In this document: in pieces, positions 35,536 through 44,024 of the stretch
Layout of the letters: the number at the start of each line of letters is the position of its first letter
How positions within the stretch are numbered: position 1 is the stretch's first letter
Source: Fibrobacter sp.
GTDB lineage: Bacteria > Fibrobacterota > Fibrobacteria > Fibrobacterales > Fibrobacteraceae
Direction: 5' to 3'
Length of the DNA stretch: 64,000 nt
Assembly (NCBI GenBank): GCA_017526585.1
Contig: JAFXRC010000073.1
Location: 39,081 to 103,080 of the forward strand
Position numbers and translations under genes: made by a program
Notes under the pieces: generated by a model
What the model was told of the DNA's origin: nothing
The model's database searches: none
Seen by the model: the letters and a program-made list of their open reading frames with translations, nothing else

Positions 35536-37178
35536 TGAGTCTTATTCCCGGAGAAAGGCTTCACTACGCCGAAACCCATTTCAAGTTCAAGCTCCCCTGG
35601 TCGCTGCTGTTCAAACCGTGGCCAGAAATTCTGATTGACGCTCCGTTCCAGTTTGTCCCCGGTGTGGAGCCCACGCTGTGGATTGTGGTACGCGATGCGC
35701 ACCGATTCCCGACACGAATCGAGATGCTTGACGTACAAATCAAAAGTGCAGGAAATGAGACTTGCAACGGCACAGACATCAAGAACGCCTCCTTTGAAGC
35801 GACCAAGACCTTCGACTTACAGATTTGCGCTACGGAACAGTTCTGCTTTTTCCCCTTGAAGCTTGGCGCACTCCCCGCAGGACGCTACGAAATTTCTTGC
35901 AAGGTTACCGCACAGCGGATTGACAGCGAAAAGAACACCTTCGGTGACACCAAGGTATTTAGCCGCTGGAACTACCCCGGCCTAAAGCCGAAACCTATCC
36001 AGATTCAAGTCCTCGCCAAGGAACCACCCAAGGCACCAGGATTTGCTGCAGGCGAAATGCACTGTCATACGCATTATTCTGCTGACCACGTGGAACATGG
36101 CGCCTCGCCCCTGGTGCTGCAACAAGCCGCCAAGGCTGTCGGACTCGACTTCGTGAGCTGTACCGACCACGCCTACGACTTTGCCTACCTGACCGAAGAC
36201 TACACCAAGGAAGCGGACACACCCCTCACCCGCTTCGATATGCTGCGCGAAGAAATCCGCAAGCTGAACCAGACGCGAAAAGACAGCGACGAAACGCTTC
36301 CACTTTTAATCGCCGGAGAAGAAGTCTCCGCAGGCAACTCCAAGGGCGAAAACGTCCACATGACCGCACTCGGTCCCGACGGCTACCTGCCCGGACTCGG
36401 CGACTGCGGACGCAACTGGCTCGACAACAAGCCGACGCTCAAAATCCCGAAGCTGTTGCAAATGACCTCGGCGCACTGCTTTGCGGCGCACCCAATGCAG
36501 CCTATGGGCTACCTAGAAAAATTCATCTTCCGACGCGGCTACTGGAGCCACAAGGACCTGAACCTAGATGCGGAACACAAAATTCGCGGAATCCAGTTCT
36601 GGAACGGAATGCGCGACGAAGGATTCAAGCTGGGAAGACTCTGGTGGATCGAGGAGCTCGGCAAGGGGAACTATCTGCTGCCCATCGGCGGAAATGACGC
36701 TCACGGAGACCTGAACGATACAACTTCTGTGGGACTTCCACTCTTTTCGCTGAGACACAGCCGAGACCACATTTTCGGGAAAGTCCGCACGGTGGTTAAA
36801 TTAAACGAGATGGGTTCGGCAAGCTCACCCGCCTTGTCAACGCTCACGCTCGATGCATTAAACAGCGCATTCGCTGGCGATAACTGCTACATCACCGATG
36901 GGCCCGCCCTCTGGTGGGAACGCGGCGACAAGGTTGTCACCTTCCACGCGCGAAACACCGAAGACTTTGGCGGAGCATTCCGCTACATCCGCATTTACGG
37001 GCGTCGCAAGAGTAGCAGCGGAAAGCTCGCCGCAGAAGAAAGCGTCTGCATGGAAAGCCTCGTTGCCGCCCCCATGAGTAGCGACATCAGCGTCCACATC
37101 GACGACTTCGCCTACCTCCGCGCCGAATGCGAAACCGCCGCCGGCCATTTCGCAATGACCTCGGCGGCGGCTTTATAG
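35535..37178 (+). CDS. PHP-domain metal-dependent phosphoesterase-like protein
   Basis: This 547-residue cytosolic-looking protein has an N-terminal beta-rich region (about 1-165) and a PHP domain. The metal motifs are GEMHCHTHYSADHVEHG (HxHxxxS), DFVSCTDHAYDF (TDH), GEEVSAGN, and further ligands in AHPMQPMG and GGNDAHGDLND. PHP enzymes hydrolyse phosphoesters using a metal cluster; no substrate can be named. A copy of palindromic repeat family A lies inside the gene at 36813. It forms a unit with bamD and the barrel gene upstream. Confidence 0.8.
   Translation: MSLIPGERLHYAETHFKFKLPWSLLFKPWPEILIDAPFQFVPGVEPTLWIVVRDAHRFPTRIEMLDVQIKSAGNETCNGTDIKNASFEATKTFDLQICATEQFCFFPLKLGALPAGRYEISCKVTAQRIDSEKNTFGDTKVFSRWNYPGLKPKPIQIQVLAKEPPKAPGFAAGEMHCHTHYSADHVEHGASPLVLQQAAKAVGLDFVSCTDHAYDFAYLTEDYTKEADTPLTRFDMLREEIRKLNQTRKDSDETLPLLIAGEEVSAGNSKGENVHMTALGPDGYLPGLGDCGRNWLDNKPTLKIPKLLQMTSAHCFAAHPMQPMGYLEKFIFRRGYWSHKDLNLDAEHKIRGIQFWNGMRDEGFKLGRLWWIEELGKGNYLLPIGGNDAHGDLNDTTSVGLPLFSLRHSRDHIFGKVRTVVKLNEMGSASSPALSTLTLDALNSAFAGDNCYITDGPALWWERGDKVVTFHARNTEDFGGAFRYIRIYGRRKSSSGKLAAEESVCMESLVAAPMSSDISVHIDDFAYLRAECETAAGHFAMTSAAAL
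36813..36829. repeat. Palindromic element, family A-like unit inside the PHP gene
   Basis: GGTTCGGCAAGCTCACC resembles the units at 29053 and 61789 (TTCGRCAAGCTCA core) and is read in frame as GSASSP within the PHP protein. Only one half of the palindrome is recognisable. Confidence 0.5.
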
Positions 37179-37194
37179 AATTTCACTGGAACGG

Positions 37195-38361
37195 CTACTT
37201 CGCCGTAAACTTTTCGACGATGCTCGATGCCGTAAGCTTCGAGATTGCCTTCACATGAGCAGCTTCCGCGTCGCGCCCCACTCCGCCGGGTTGCTCCACG
37301 TACTCCTTGTCGCCATGCTTCAGCTTAATCGTTGCACGGGAATTGTACAGAGTCTTCGAGGAATTCGGCTTGTCGCTAAATTCAAGCGTCGCCGTAAGTT
37401 CCGGAAGCTCAGCCTTGTCCGCAATCGTCAGCCCCGCATCCGAAAGGAACTTCTGAAGAGCACCGCACTCAGCGACACTCCCGCTGCAGGCGAGGCGGAA
37501 TGCAACTCCGGTCTTTGCAGCGCCGTATGACACGGTCTTGTTCTGCAGCGCGGACTGACGAACAAACCTGAAGTTCATGTCGGCATGCACGGTCACATCA
37601 CCGCTGGGTTTCAGCTTCTTAATTTTCTTCAGCTTAAAGACGGCATTACCCTGGGCATCGGTCTTTGCATTAGCAAATTCCTTCTTGTCCTGTGTGAGTA
37701 CCAGCGGGAAGTTCGCGATAGGACCAGCAAAATCGGACACATTGACGCGCAAATCACCGGCAGATTCCTCCACCTCAAGCTTCACCGTCTGCATCGAAGA
37801 AATCAGGAATTCCGTGAGTTCACCCAGCGTCGTTTCCAACCGGAGTTCTCCAGGAACCCTCTGTACAAAGGACAGGTTTTCCAACTGATCTTCATAAGAC
37901 AGCGAAAGCTTTTCGAGTGCCACCATATCCGTTTCCATCTTGCGATAGTCGCGGTCGAGCATGTCTAGGCGGACCAGAGAATCTTTCGTCTTCATCTGCG
38001 CCTTGATTTTGTCTAGATCCAAAAGAATTTTGGAAGCAAGCTGATCCAGGTCTACCGTCACGGTCGACTGGAACATTCCATCTTTCTTAGGACCCGGCTG
38101 GATCTTGGCGCCCTTCAGCATGATGTTCGTCGAAACCGACTTCTTGCTCTGTGCCGTCGATTCGATAGAGCCATCGGCATGTTCGACGGTATTGGTTTCA
38201 AAGGACGACTTGACCTGCGCCCCAATCTGGAGTGCAGCTCCTTCCATCGCCTTCTTGTCGGCATCCTTCTGGGACACCTTCGAAGTTGCCGTATAGGTTA
38301 CCAAGTTTGCCGCAAGGGCTGCGCCAGGCAACAACAGGAATAAAGTCTTAACAAAGTTCAT
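37195..38361 (-). CDS. Secreted protein, possibly LPP20-like
   Basis: This 388-residue protein has a signal peptide (TLFLLLPGAALAA). The mature N-terminus (SKVSQKDADKKAMEGAALQIGAQVKSSFET) looks like the LPP20/LpoB-type secretory fold, in which AxxxAxxxxA helices follow the start. A later beta-rich part resembles an immunoglobulin-like insert (about 210-280). ATG 38361 is preferred over a TTG 9 nt upstream. It follows the lipoprotein gene after 12 nt and probably shares its transcript. Function unknown. Confidence 0.65.
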   Translation of the reverse strand: MNFVKTLFLLLPGAALAANLVTYTATSKVSQKDADKKAMEGAALQIGAQVKSSFETNTVEHADGSIESTAQSKKSVSTNIMLKGAKIQPGPKKDGMFQSTVTVDLDQLASKILLDLDKIKAQMKTKDSLVRLDMLDRDYRKMETDMVALEKLSLSYEDQLENLSFVQRVPGELRLETTLGELTEFLISSMQTVKLEVEESAGDLRVNVSDFAGPIANFPLVLTQDKKEFANAKTDAQGNAVFKLKKIKKLKPSGDVTVHADMNFRFVRQSALQNKTVSYGAAKTGVAFRLACSGSVAECGALQKFLSDAGLTIADKAELPELTATLEFSDKPNSSKTLYNSRATIKLKHGDKEYVEQPGGVGRDAEAAHVKAISKLTASSIVEKFTAK

Positions 38362-38373
38362 ATAATTCAAGCC

Positions 38374-39339
38374 CTACTTGATTTCCAAGATAATCAGTTT
38401 CTTGGTAATGTTCTGCTTGCGCACCTTGGCAAGACCATTCAGGGATTCAACAAATTCACCATACACCATTTGGGCGTCTTCGAACTTGTCCGGATCCACA
38501 TAGAGCATCAGGTCGTAGGTGTTGCGGCTCATCGAGATGATTTGCATCTTGTTGAACTTCTTGCGCATCTGAATCGACACGATGTTCGAGATTTCTTCCG
38601 CCTGGTCATCGGTGAATTCACCGGTCAGGTGGGCAATCACCTTGTACTGCACGCCAAGTTCCTGCTGGGCAGCGAGGCGGTCACGCACCTTGTTTTCCAA
38701 GGCAACGATTCCCTTTTCCATCGCCTTCTGCACCAGAACGCGCTGATTTTCGCCACCGTCGTTTTTCATACGCACCGATTCACTTGCAAGCAGGTTTGCC
38801 GTAGAGGCTTCGCTTGCATTCAAGTCGAGCACCAGTTCATTATCCTGGATGCTGCCGGCATAGGTAATGTTGATGTCGGCACCCACCGAAAGTCCCGCCA
38901 CATAGGCAAGGTCGTCGTCATTGCCCGCAATGTCGGACTGAAGCTGCACCACTTCATCGAGCTGCGCCTGGCTTTCAAGGCCCACCACCGTATAACCGCG
39001 GCTCGTCAAGTAGGCGTTAATAACTTCCATCGCCGTCTTTGCCAAGGGATTGCGGCGGATGACATCAATAGAAGCGTTCATCTTGCCCGAAAGCGCCGGG
39101 CTCACCAGAACCGTGGGAGCGCTACGGAAAGTCGCATTGGAAAGCTGGATAGTCGGAGCTTCTGCCGCAGGGGCTTCGGCAGACTTTGCGGAGGATTCTG
39201 CAGCCGGTTCATCCGTAGGAACTTCAGCATAGGCGGCATTTGCCCTATCGCGCACGGCGTCGTTGTTGTTTGCAGGCGGGTTACTTGCGCATGCAGCCAA
39301 GAGAGCCGCACTCATTGCACCGTAAATCAGCTTATTCAT
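38374..39339 (-). CDS. Lipoprotein of unknown function
   Basis: This is a 321-residue predicted lipoprotein: MNKLIYGAMSAALLAAC, then an Ala/Glu-rich linker and a globular domain (about 70-321) with APTVLVSPALSG and DDLAYVAGLSVGADINITYAGSI, a fold suggestive of CsgG/LpoB-like or TolB-N-like periplasmic proteins. ATG 39339 has GGAGTAA just upstream. The frame runs on to 39411, but that extension translates a dispersed repeat (RHCERSEAI) and is not a real N-terminus. Confidence 0.7.
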   Translation of the reverse strand: MNKLIYGAMSAALLAACASNPPANNNDAVRDRANAAYAEVPTDEPAAESSAKSAEAPAAEAPTIQLSNATFRSAPTVLVSPALSGKMNASIDVIRRNPLAKTAMEVINAYLTSRGYTVVGLESQAQLDEVVQLQSDIAGNDDDLAYVAGLSVGADINITYAGSIQDNELVLDLNASEASTANLLASESVRMKNDGGENQRVLVQKAMEKGIVALENKVRDRLAAQQELGVQYKVIAHLTGEFTDDQAEEISNIVSIQMRKKFNKMQIISMSRNTYDLMLYVDPDKFEDAQMVYGEFVESLNGLAKVRKQNITKKLIILEIK

Positions 39340-39372
39340 ATTCTTACTCCTTCTGTAAAAATTCTTCCTGTG

Positions 39373-39399
39373 GATTGCTTCACTGCGTTCGCAATGACG
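39373..39399. repeat. Palindromic element, family B, intergenic copy
   Basis: GATTGC (39373-39378) and GCAATGACG (39391-39399) enclose a short loop, with outer stem ATTGC/GCAAT. On the minus strand it translates to RHCERSEAI. The same outer arms occur at 58338-58374 inside mutY. Confidence 0.65.
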
Positions 39400-39427
39400 T
39401 TTTGCGAGCATTCGCTAAGACTGGAGT

Positions 39428-41005
39428 TTATTCGTGAGAAATACCACCACTCTGTTTAAGACGTTCATATTCCTGGTCGGGTGGCACAATGGAATTACGA
39501 GCCTTTCCACCCGGATGGTTCGTTACAAGACAATAGACTTCGTAAGTTTTCTTCGCCCTGAAATTCTTGCCGTTCTTAAGTGTTGCCACCACCTCGAAAT
39601 CGGCAATTTTGTTGCGGGCAATAGATACGGGAACCTCGTAACTGAGAGACGTCAAATCGGAGGCATCGATAGTCTTGAAGGGTTTGCCGTTGCGAAGCAC
39701 CGTAATCGACTTCAGCTGATCCAGGTCATCTGCTGTAATTCCGGAGAGGCTGAACTTCAAGTTCGTCGAGAGTTCCGTTGCGGGCAAATCCAGGTGAACG
39801 CGTTCGCTGCGACCGCCGCTAACTTTCACAGAAAGTTTCAGATTCTTGGATTCCGCCTTAGGTTCTGCCTTGGGCGCAGTTGCAGCAGGCTTAGCTTCTT
39901 CCGAGGTTGCCTCAGGAGCTTCGGTCACAGCAGACATTGCGGCATACTCAGCCACCCACATGAAGCATGGCAGCTCTACGCGGCCGTTACCGCAGCTAGC
40001 CAAGAAGCGCTTTGTACCATAGGCAGAATCGTCCCACGCAAATGTTTTCTGGTAAATGCCATTCGACGGCACCGTATCGGTTTCACCCCAAACCGTCACG
40101 AGGATTCCCGGAGTGGCACGAGCCGTAAGCGTGACGGACGGGACAAACAAGGTGTCGCCAATCGGAGTGGCACGGAACTGCAAGGTCTTTTCAAAGGACT
40201 TCTGTGCAGCTGCATAATCCGCATCGAACTTTTTCAAGGAACTTTCGATAGCGGCATTGTCGACCGGCTTTCCGTCAAGCGCCTGCGTGACAGAATCGAT
40301 GACATTCGACAAGGCTTCCGTACCGGACGATTTCAACTTCAAAAGTTTCGTCTTGCCTTCGTCATCGACAAGCACCGTCTGATTCTGGACAATGTTTTCA
40401 GTCTTGCCTTGTGCAGTCGTCACCTCGACCTTACCTTCCTTAAGAGAGGCGACCATCTTGCCGTTCACGCTACCGACAAAGCCCGCCGTACCACGGATTG
40501 CTGCCGTCGCCGTACCGGTCTTGAACTTATACTGCTGATTTTTCTGCTTTTGGATATCGAAGTGAACCTTACCATTGCCGATATCGATGACCACCAGCTT
40601 CTTCGCGCCATCGGCGGAGTCCACCGAGAACAGCACCGAGGTGTTTTCGATAATTTTAAGAACAGAACCATCTGCAACGGAGATGTCGGCTTCGGACTCC
40701 ACACCTGTACGAACCTTGTCGTTTTCGACAATTTTACCGCCAATCTGCAGTTTTTTCCAGTCCTTCTGGTTCTTTTGCAAATCGACCTCGCCCACCACAT
40801 AACGAGCCTTAGCCTTCAAAAGCGAATTGCCAGAAGCCACTTCCTCTGCCGGGGCTTCGGCGGCAGCCGGAGTATCGACCATTCCCTTGGGCAGGGGCTT
40901 CGGGACTTCCGTTTCCTTACAGCCCGAAAGCCAAACAACAGAGGCGAAAGTCGCAGCAACAGAAAGTGCGACACCACAGCGACGAGATGAAAAACGATTC
41001 TTCAT
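39428..41005 (-). CDS. FecR-domain lipoprotein
   Basis: This 525-residue predicted lipoprotein has lipobox VVWLSGC. The FecR-type domain (about 65-210) starts AKARYVVGEVDLQ and contains VRTGVESEADISVADGSVLKI, TGTATAAIRGTAGFVG and VKEGKVEV-type strands (here LKEGKVEVTTAQG). Such domains typically sit in the periplasm or on the surface and bind partners. A second, immunoglobulin-like region is followed by a Pro/Ala/Glu linker and a C-terminal beta domain. It leads a minus-strand group with the two genes at 38374 and 37195. Confidence 0.8.
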   Translation of the reverse strand: MKNRFSSRRCGVALSVAATFASVVWLSGCKETEVPKPLPKGMVDTPAAAEAPAEEVASGNSLLKAKARYVVGEVDLQKNQKDWKKLQIGGKIVENDKVRTGVESEADISVADGSVLKIIENTSVLFSVDSADGAKKLVVIDIGNGKVHFDIQKQKNQQYKFKTGTATAAIRGTAGFVGSVNGKMVASLKEGKVEVTTAQGKTENIVQNQTVLVDDEGKTKLLKLKSSGTEALSNVIDSVTQALDGKPVDNAAIESSLKKFDADYAAAQKSFEKTLQFRATPIGDTLFVPSVTLTARATPGILVTVWGETDTVPSNGIYQKTFAWDDSAYGTKRFLASCGNGRVELPCFMWVAEYAAMSAVTEAPEATSEEAKPAATAPKAEPKAESKNLKLSVKVSGGRSERVHLDLPATELSTNLKFSLSGITADDLDQLKSITVLRNGKPFKTIDASDLTSLSYEVPVSIARNKIADFEVVATLKNGKNFRAKKTYEVYCLVTNHPGGKARNSIVPPDQEYERLKQSGGISHE

Positions 41006-41017
41006 TTAAATTTTCCC

Positions 41018-41194
41018 TCATTCAACTTCTAAACTTCTCACGCAACGGACTCCGCATCCGACTATTTTGTTTCTAACAGTAGGACCGCCATTAGTCTTTT
41101 CTATATAAGTGCTAAAAGCTTGATCTTCAGAAGCAAATTCACCATCACCATCTAATGTAGTCCAATAATGCCTCTCCCAGGCAAGTTGTTTTAT
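41018..41194 (-). pseudogene. FISUMP gene remnant (C-terminal fragment)
   Basis: Between the stop of the FISUMP lipoprotein at 41206 and the FecR gene, the minus strand encodes 58 codons without a start, bounded upstream by an in-frame TAA. The translation includes AWERHYWTTLDGDGEF, AFSTYIEKTN and CGVRCVRS, then stops. This is the usual end of a FISUMP domain (YWTS..., VRCV). It looks like the 3' leftover of a second FISUMP gene or domain once in tandem with the intact one. Confidence 0.7.
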
Positions 41195-41205
41195 TTACGA
41201 GCTCA

Positions 41206-42147
41206 TCATTTTTTCACACAACGGACAGAAGCCAATGTGTATTCGACTTCTCCAGCGGCGAAATACACAATATCATCATCGTCTTTCATGTGAACGAGAG
41301 AACGGGTAAAAGCCGTAGGTGCGTCAGAGGTCCATATATAGGCGATTTCATCAATGTTGCTATAGTCATAGGAAACATCATCTACAGCAAGCTCCGCAAA
41401 GCCACCCGGAAGGACCGACAAGCCTAAGAGATCGTCGATAGCAATGGGAGAACCCGGAACTTCAGGCCATTTTCCAACAGCTTTGAAATGCGGAGAGGCT
41501 TCGCCTTGATCCACGGCTCCGGAATACGTGACAGCATTCTCGAAATCCTCTATCGTCGGAAGTCTCCAACCCGTGGGACAAACACCGGTTGCAGTTTCAA
41601 AATCGTATAGCAGTCCATATTCTTCACAATTCTTTTCAGCATCGGGTTCAAGATCGGGATCGCTAGCTCCTTCACCATAACAACGCGCAATTCCATTCTT
41701 CGGTTTATAGCGCATATTTTCCGTAATCCAGCAGGTCTTGCCTACTAGCACGGTCTTGTATTCGTGGAGGTCCTTGCCCGTTACCGTAGCCTCGCCACAA
41801 GCAAAGGAATCTCCCTGGTTCGAAGAGACAGGCTCTGCCTCGCTACTCGAAGAATGAGCCTCTTCTGATGAACTGGAATTCTGGTTGATGATAATGATAA
41901 CGGAAGTGTCCTTTCCATTTTTTGACGAGCTGGACTTTTCATCGACTTCCTTGGATTCCGACGAGCTCGACAAATCCGCAGGATCGTCCCCAGATACGTC
42001 AGCCGTTTCAGCTTCCATGAGCTCGATGTCGTAATTGTCGTAGACTGTACAGGCCGACAGAGTAAATGCTACCGCTGCAATGAGCAACGCAATACCAAGC
42101 ACGAAGCTCTTCCTTCCGTTTTCCATTTCAAATTTTCCGTTTCTCAT
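41206..42147 (-). CDS. FISUMP-domain lipoprotein with Ser-rich linker
   Basis: This is a 313-residue predicted surface lipoprotein: signal with lipobox LSAC, a linker with several SSSS runs (about 55-115), and one FISUMP domain (EYKTVLVGKTCWITENMRY, EEYGLLYDFETATGVCPTGWRLPTIEDF, AYIWTSD, ASVRCVKK, quoted in parts). ATG 42147 is supported by AGGAGG 5 nt upstream. It follows the 584-residue protein gene after 9 nt, so the two are probably co-transcribed. Directly downstream lies a degenerate FISUMP end. Confidence 0.8.
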   Translation of the reverse strand: MRNGKFEMENGRKSFVLGIALLIAAVAFTLSACTVYDNYDIELMEAETADVSGDDPADLSSSSESKEVDEKSSSSKNGKDTSVIIIINQNSSSSEEAHSSSSEAEPVSSNQGDSFACGEATVTGKDLHEYKTVLVGKTCWITENMRYKPKNGIARCYGEGASDPDLEPDAEKNCEEYGLLYDFETATGVCPTGWRLPTIEDFENAVTYSGAVDQGEASPHFKAVGKWPEVPGSPIAIDDLLGLSVLPGGFAELAVDDVSYDYSNIDEIAYIWTSDAPTAFTRSLVHMKDDDDIVYFAAGEVEYTLASVRCVKK

Positions 42148-42156
42148 ATTAGCCTC

Positions 42157-43890
42157 CTACAAGCTCCAGTAGAGCGTTGCGTAACCGCCCTGTCCGAGGT
42201 TCGTAATGAAGTCAAAGCCCGCTTCGATGCCGAACCAGCCTATGCCGCAGAACAGGCCCGTTCTAAACTGCATCCATTCCTTCGAGTCGTCCTTGGGAAG
42301 AGCAATCACGGCGGTTTCACGGACGCCAAAACGACCGTAACCCACTTCGGCCTGGCCTACAGGAGCGATATAGACTCGCTGGAGCCCATCGCCAAGGCCG
42401 GCACCCACAAACACACCGGCACCGGCTGCCACAAAGAAGTCACCCGTTTCACCCAGACCGACTTTCACCCTAGCAGTAAGGGTCAGGTCCGGCAGAATCA
42501 TCAGCTGGTCTTTTTCCAGTTCGAAAGCCTGGTAGTTCTTGTCCGAGAACGGAGCAAACGCACCCGTCACGCCAATCCACGGAGAGAACCTGACACCGCG
42601 GCGTTTTTCTGCTTCGGCGGCCTTGCTTGCCAGTTCAGCAGCGTAGATGCTGTCCAGAACAGCTTCGTCTTCTTCAGGGCCAAAGTCCACTCCAGCGGTA
42701 TTACCCTGGTTTTCCCAAATCCAGCGGCCATTCAGGGCGGATTCCTTTTGCGGATATTCCACAGAGCCCTTGAACTTCTGCATCTTGCCACGCTTCATGA
42801 CGATCGGTTCGCCATCGACCTTCACCGATTTGTCCTCGAACTTGATGCGCACGGGGCTTTCGCTTACAGGACCGGCGCTGATGCGGCTGTGGAAGAGCTT
42901 GACTCCGTTCAGGTAGTAGGCGCTGCGGACCGGTTTAGAAATATCCATAAAGAGCGTCGGAGCAGCAGTCGTATCGGTCTTGTAGACCGCAAGCGAACCG
43001 TTGTTTGCGAGGTCCGCATTCAACTTGACGAGCTTTTCCAGGAAGAACGGAGCAAAGCCTTCACCATCTTTACGGACGACCATCTCACGGCAGGTTTCAC
43101 CCCACTTCTGGGCGATTTCAAAGGCATGCTTGCGGTGATTGGGTTCGTACTGCAACGTGAAGTCGTAATTTGCCTGGAAGCCCTTGCTCAATGGTTCAAG
43201 GAAGACTCCACCATCGAGATTCAGGAACTGGTCCTTACTCTGGGCGAAACTATAAAGGGCGTCTACGCAAGCGTCGATTTGCAGCTTACGGTCTTCGAGT
43301 CCGCGAGCAGTTTCCATGTGTCCCAGTCGAACCTCTCCCGTAACCCTCATGTAGCGTTCTTCGAAAGCGGGCAGTTCTACGCGGTAGAAGGTCCAACATT
43401 CGTCGCCCATCACATCATTGATGCTGATAGAGGCGCACTGGTCATTCATCTTGGCAAAGTGGCTAGCCTCGGCAAGCAAGGAATCGAGTCCCTCGTTCTT
43501 ATTGCCGACAGATTTTTTCAACTTTTCAAGTTCGGTCTGACGCTGGTGGAATATCGCAGGGTCCTGCACAAAGATGGATGCAGACTGCGATGTAGACCCA
43601 GACGCATTGGACGGGGTTGCCGTTGTCTTTGCCGGCGCTTCAAGGACCTCTGCGGGTTGTGCCGGTACAGCCGGCTCGGCAGCAGGCTCGGTCGCCACCT
43701 GTTCTGCTTCCGGTGTTTCGGAAGCTTCCGCAGGTTGAGCCGAAGCGACAGGTTCCACCGGAACGGAAGGCGATTCCTCTACAACGGGGCTGGGCTGAGT
43801 GGCAGCATCTTCGGATGCAACTTCATCTGCCATAATGGGCGACACAAGCATCGCCAAAAATACTAGGGACCTGAGAATTTTTTTATCCAT
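42157..43890 (-). CDS. Secreted protein with Pro/Ala/Glu-rich N-terminal region and barrel-like C-terminus
   Basis: This protein of about 577 residues has a signal peptide (KILRSLVFLAMLVSPIMA). A low-complexity region follows (about 25-105, with repeats such as EPAAEPAVPAQPAEV), then a helical middle region with several cysteines (about 120-300). The C-terminal part (about 430-577), with Gly- and aromatic-rich strands and ending in YWSL, suggests an outer-membrane barrel. The layout could be a periplasm-spanning envelope protein. The start is uncertain; an in-frame ATG lies upstream at 43911. Function unknown. Confidence 0.65.
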   Translation of the reverse strand: MDKKILRSLVFLAMLVSPIMADEVASEDAATQPSPVVEESPSVPVEPVASAQPAEASETPEAEQVATEPAAEPAVPAQPAEVLEAPAKTTATPSNASGSTSQSASIFVQDPAIFHQRQTELEKLKKSVGNKNEGLDSLLAEASHFAKMNDQCASISINDVMGDECWTFYRVELPAFEERYMRVTGEVRLGHMETARGLEDRKLQIDACVDALYSFAQSKDQFLNLDGGVFLEPLSKGFQANYDFTLQYEPNHRKHAFEIAQKWGETCREMVVRKDGEGFAPFFLEKLVKLNADLANNGSLAVYKTDTTAAPTLFMDISKPVRSAYYLNGVKLFHSRISAGPVSESPVRIKFEDKSVKVDGEPIVMKRGKMQKFKGSVEYPQKESALNGRWIWENQGNTAGVDFGPEEDEAVLDSIYAAELASKAAEAEKRRGVRFSPWIGVTGAFAPFSDKNYQAFELEKDQLMILPDLTLTARVKVGLGETGDFFVAAGAGVFVGAGLGDGLQRVYIAPVGQAEVGYGRFGVRETAVIALPKDDSKEWMQFRTGLFCGIGWFGIEAGFDFITNLGQGGYATLYWSL

Positions 43891-44024
43891 ATATTCTACC
43901 ATAACGCCCATCCGGGAATACAGACAAGCTTTTTTGTAAAATTTAATTCGTTTTTAAAGATTCGATTACTCCGAAAAATCAAAAAAACATATTTTATGAT
44001 ATAACGCACACTCAGGAGGTTCAC

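Noticed and set aside
39434..40990. A 518-codon plus-strand open frame opposite the FecR gene
   Set aside because: Basic, Arg/His-rich translation typical of an antisense shadow; the minus-strand frame has a signal peptide and FecR motifs.
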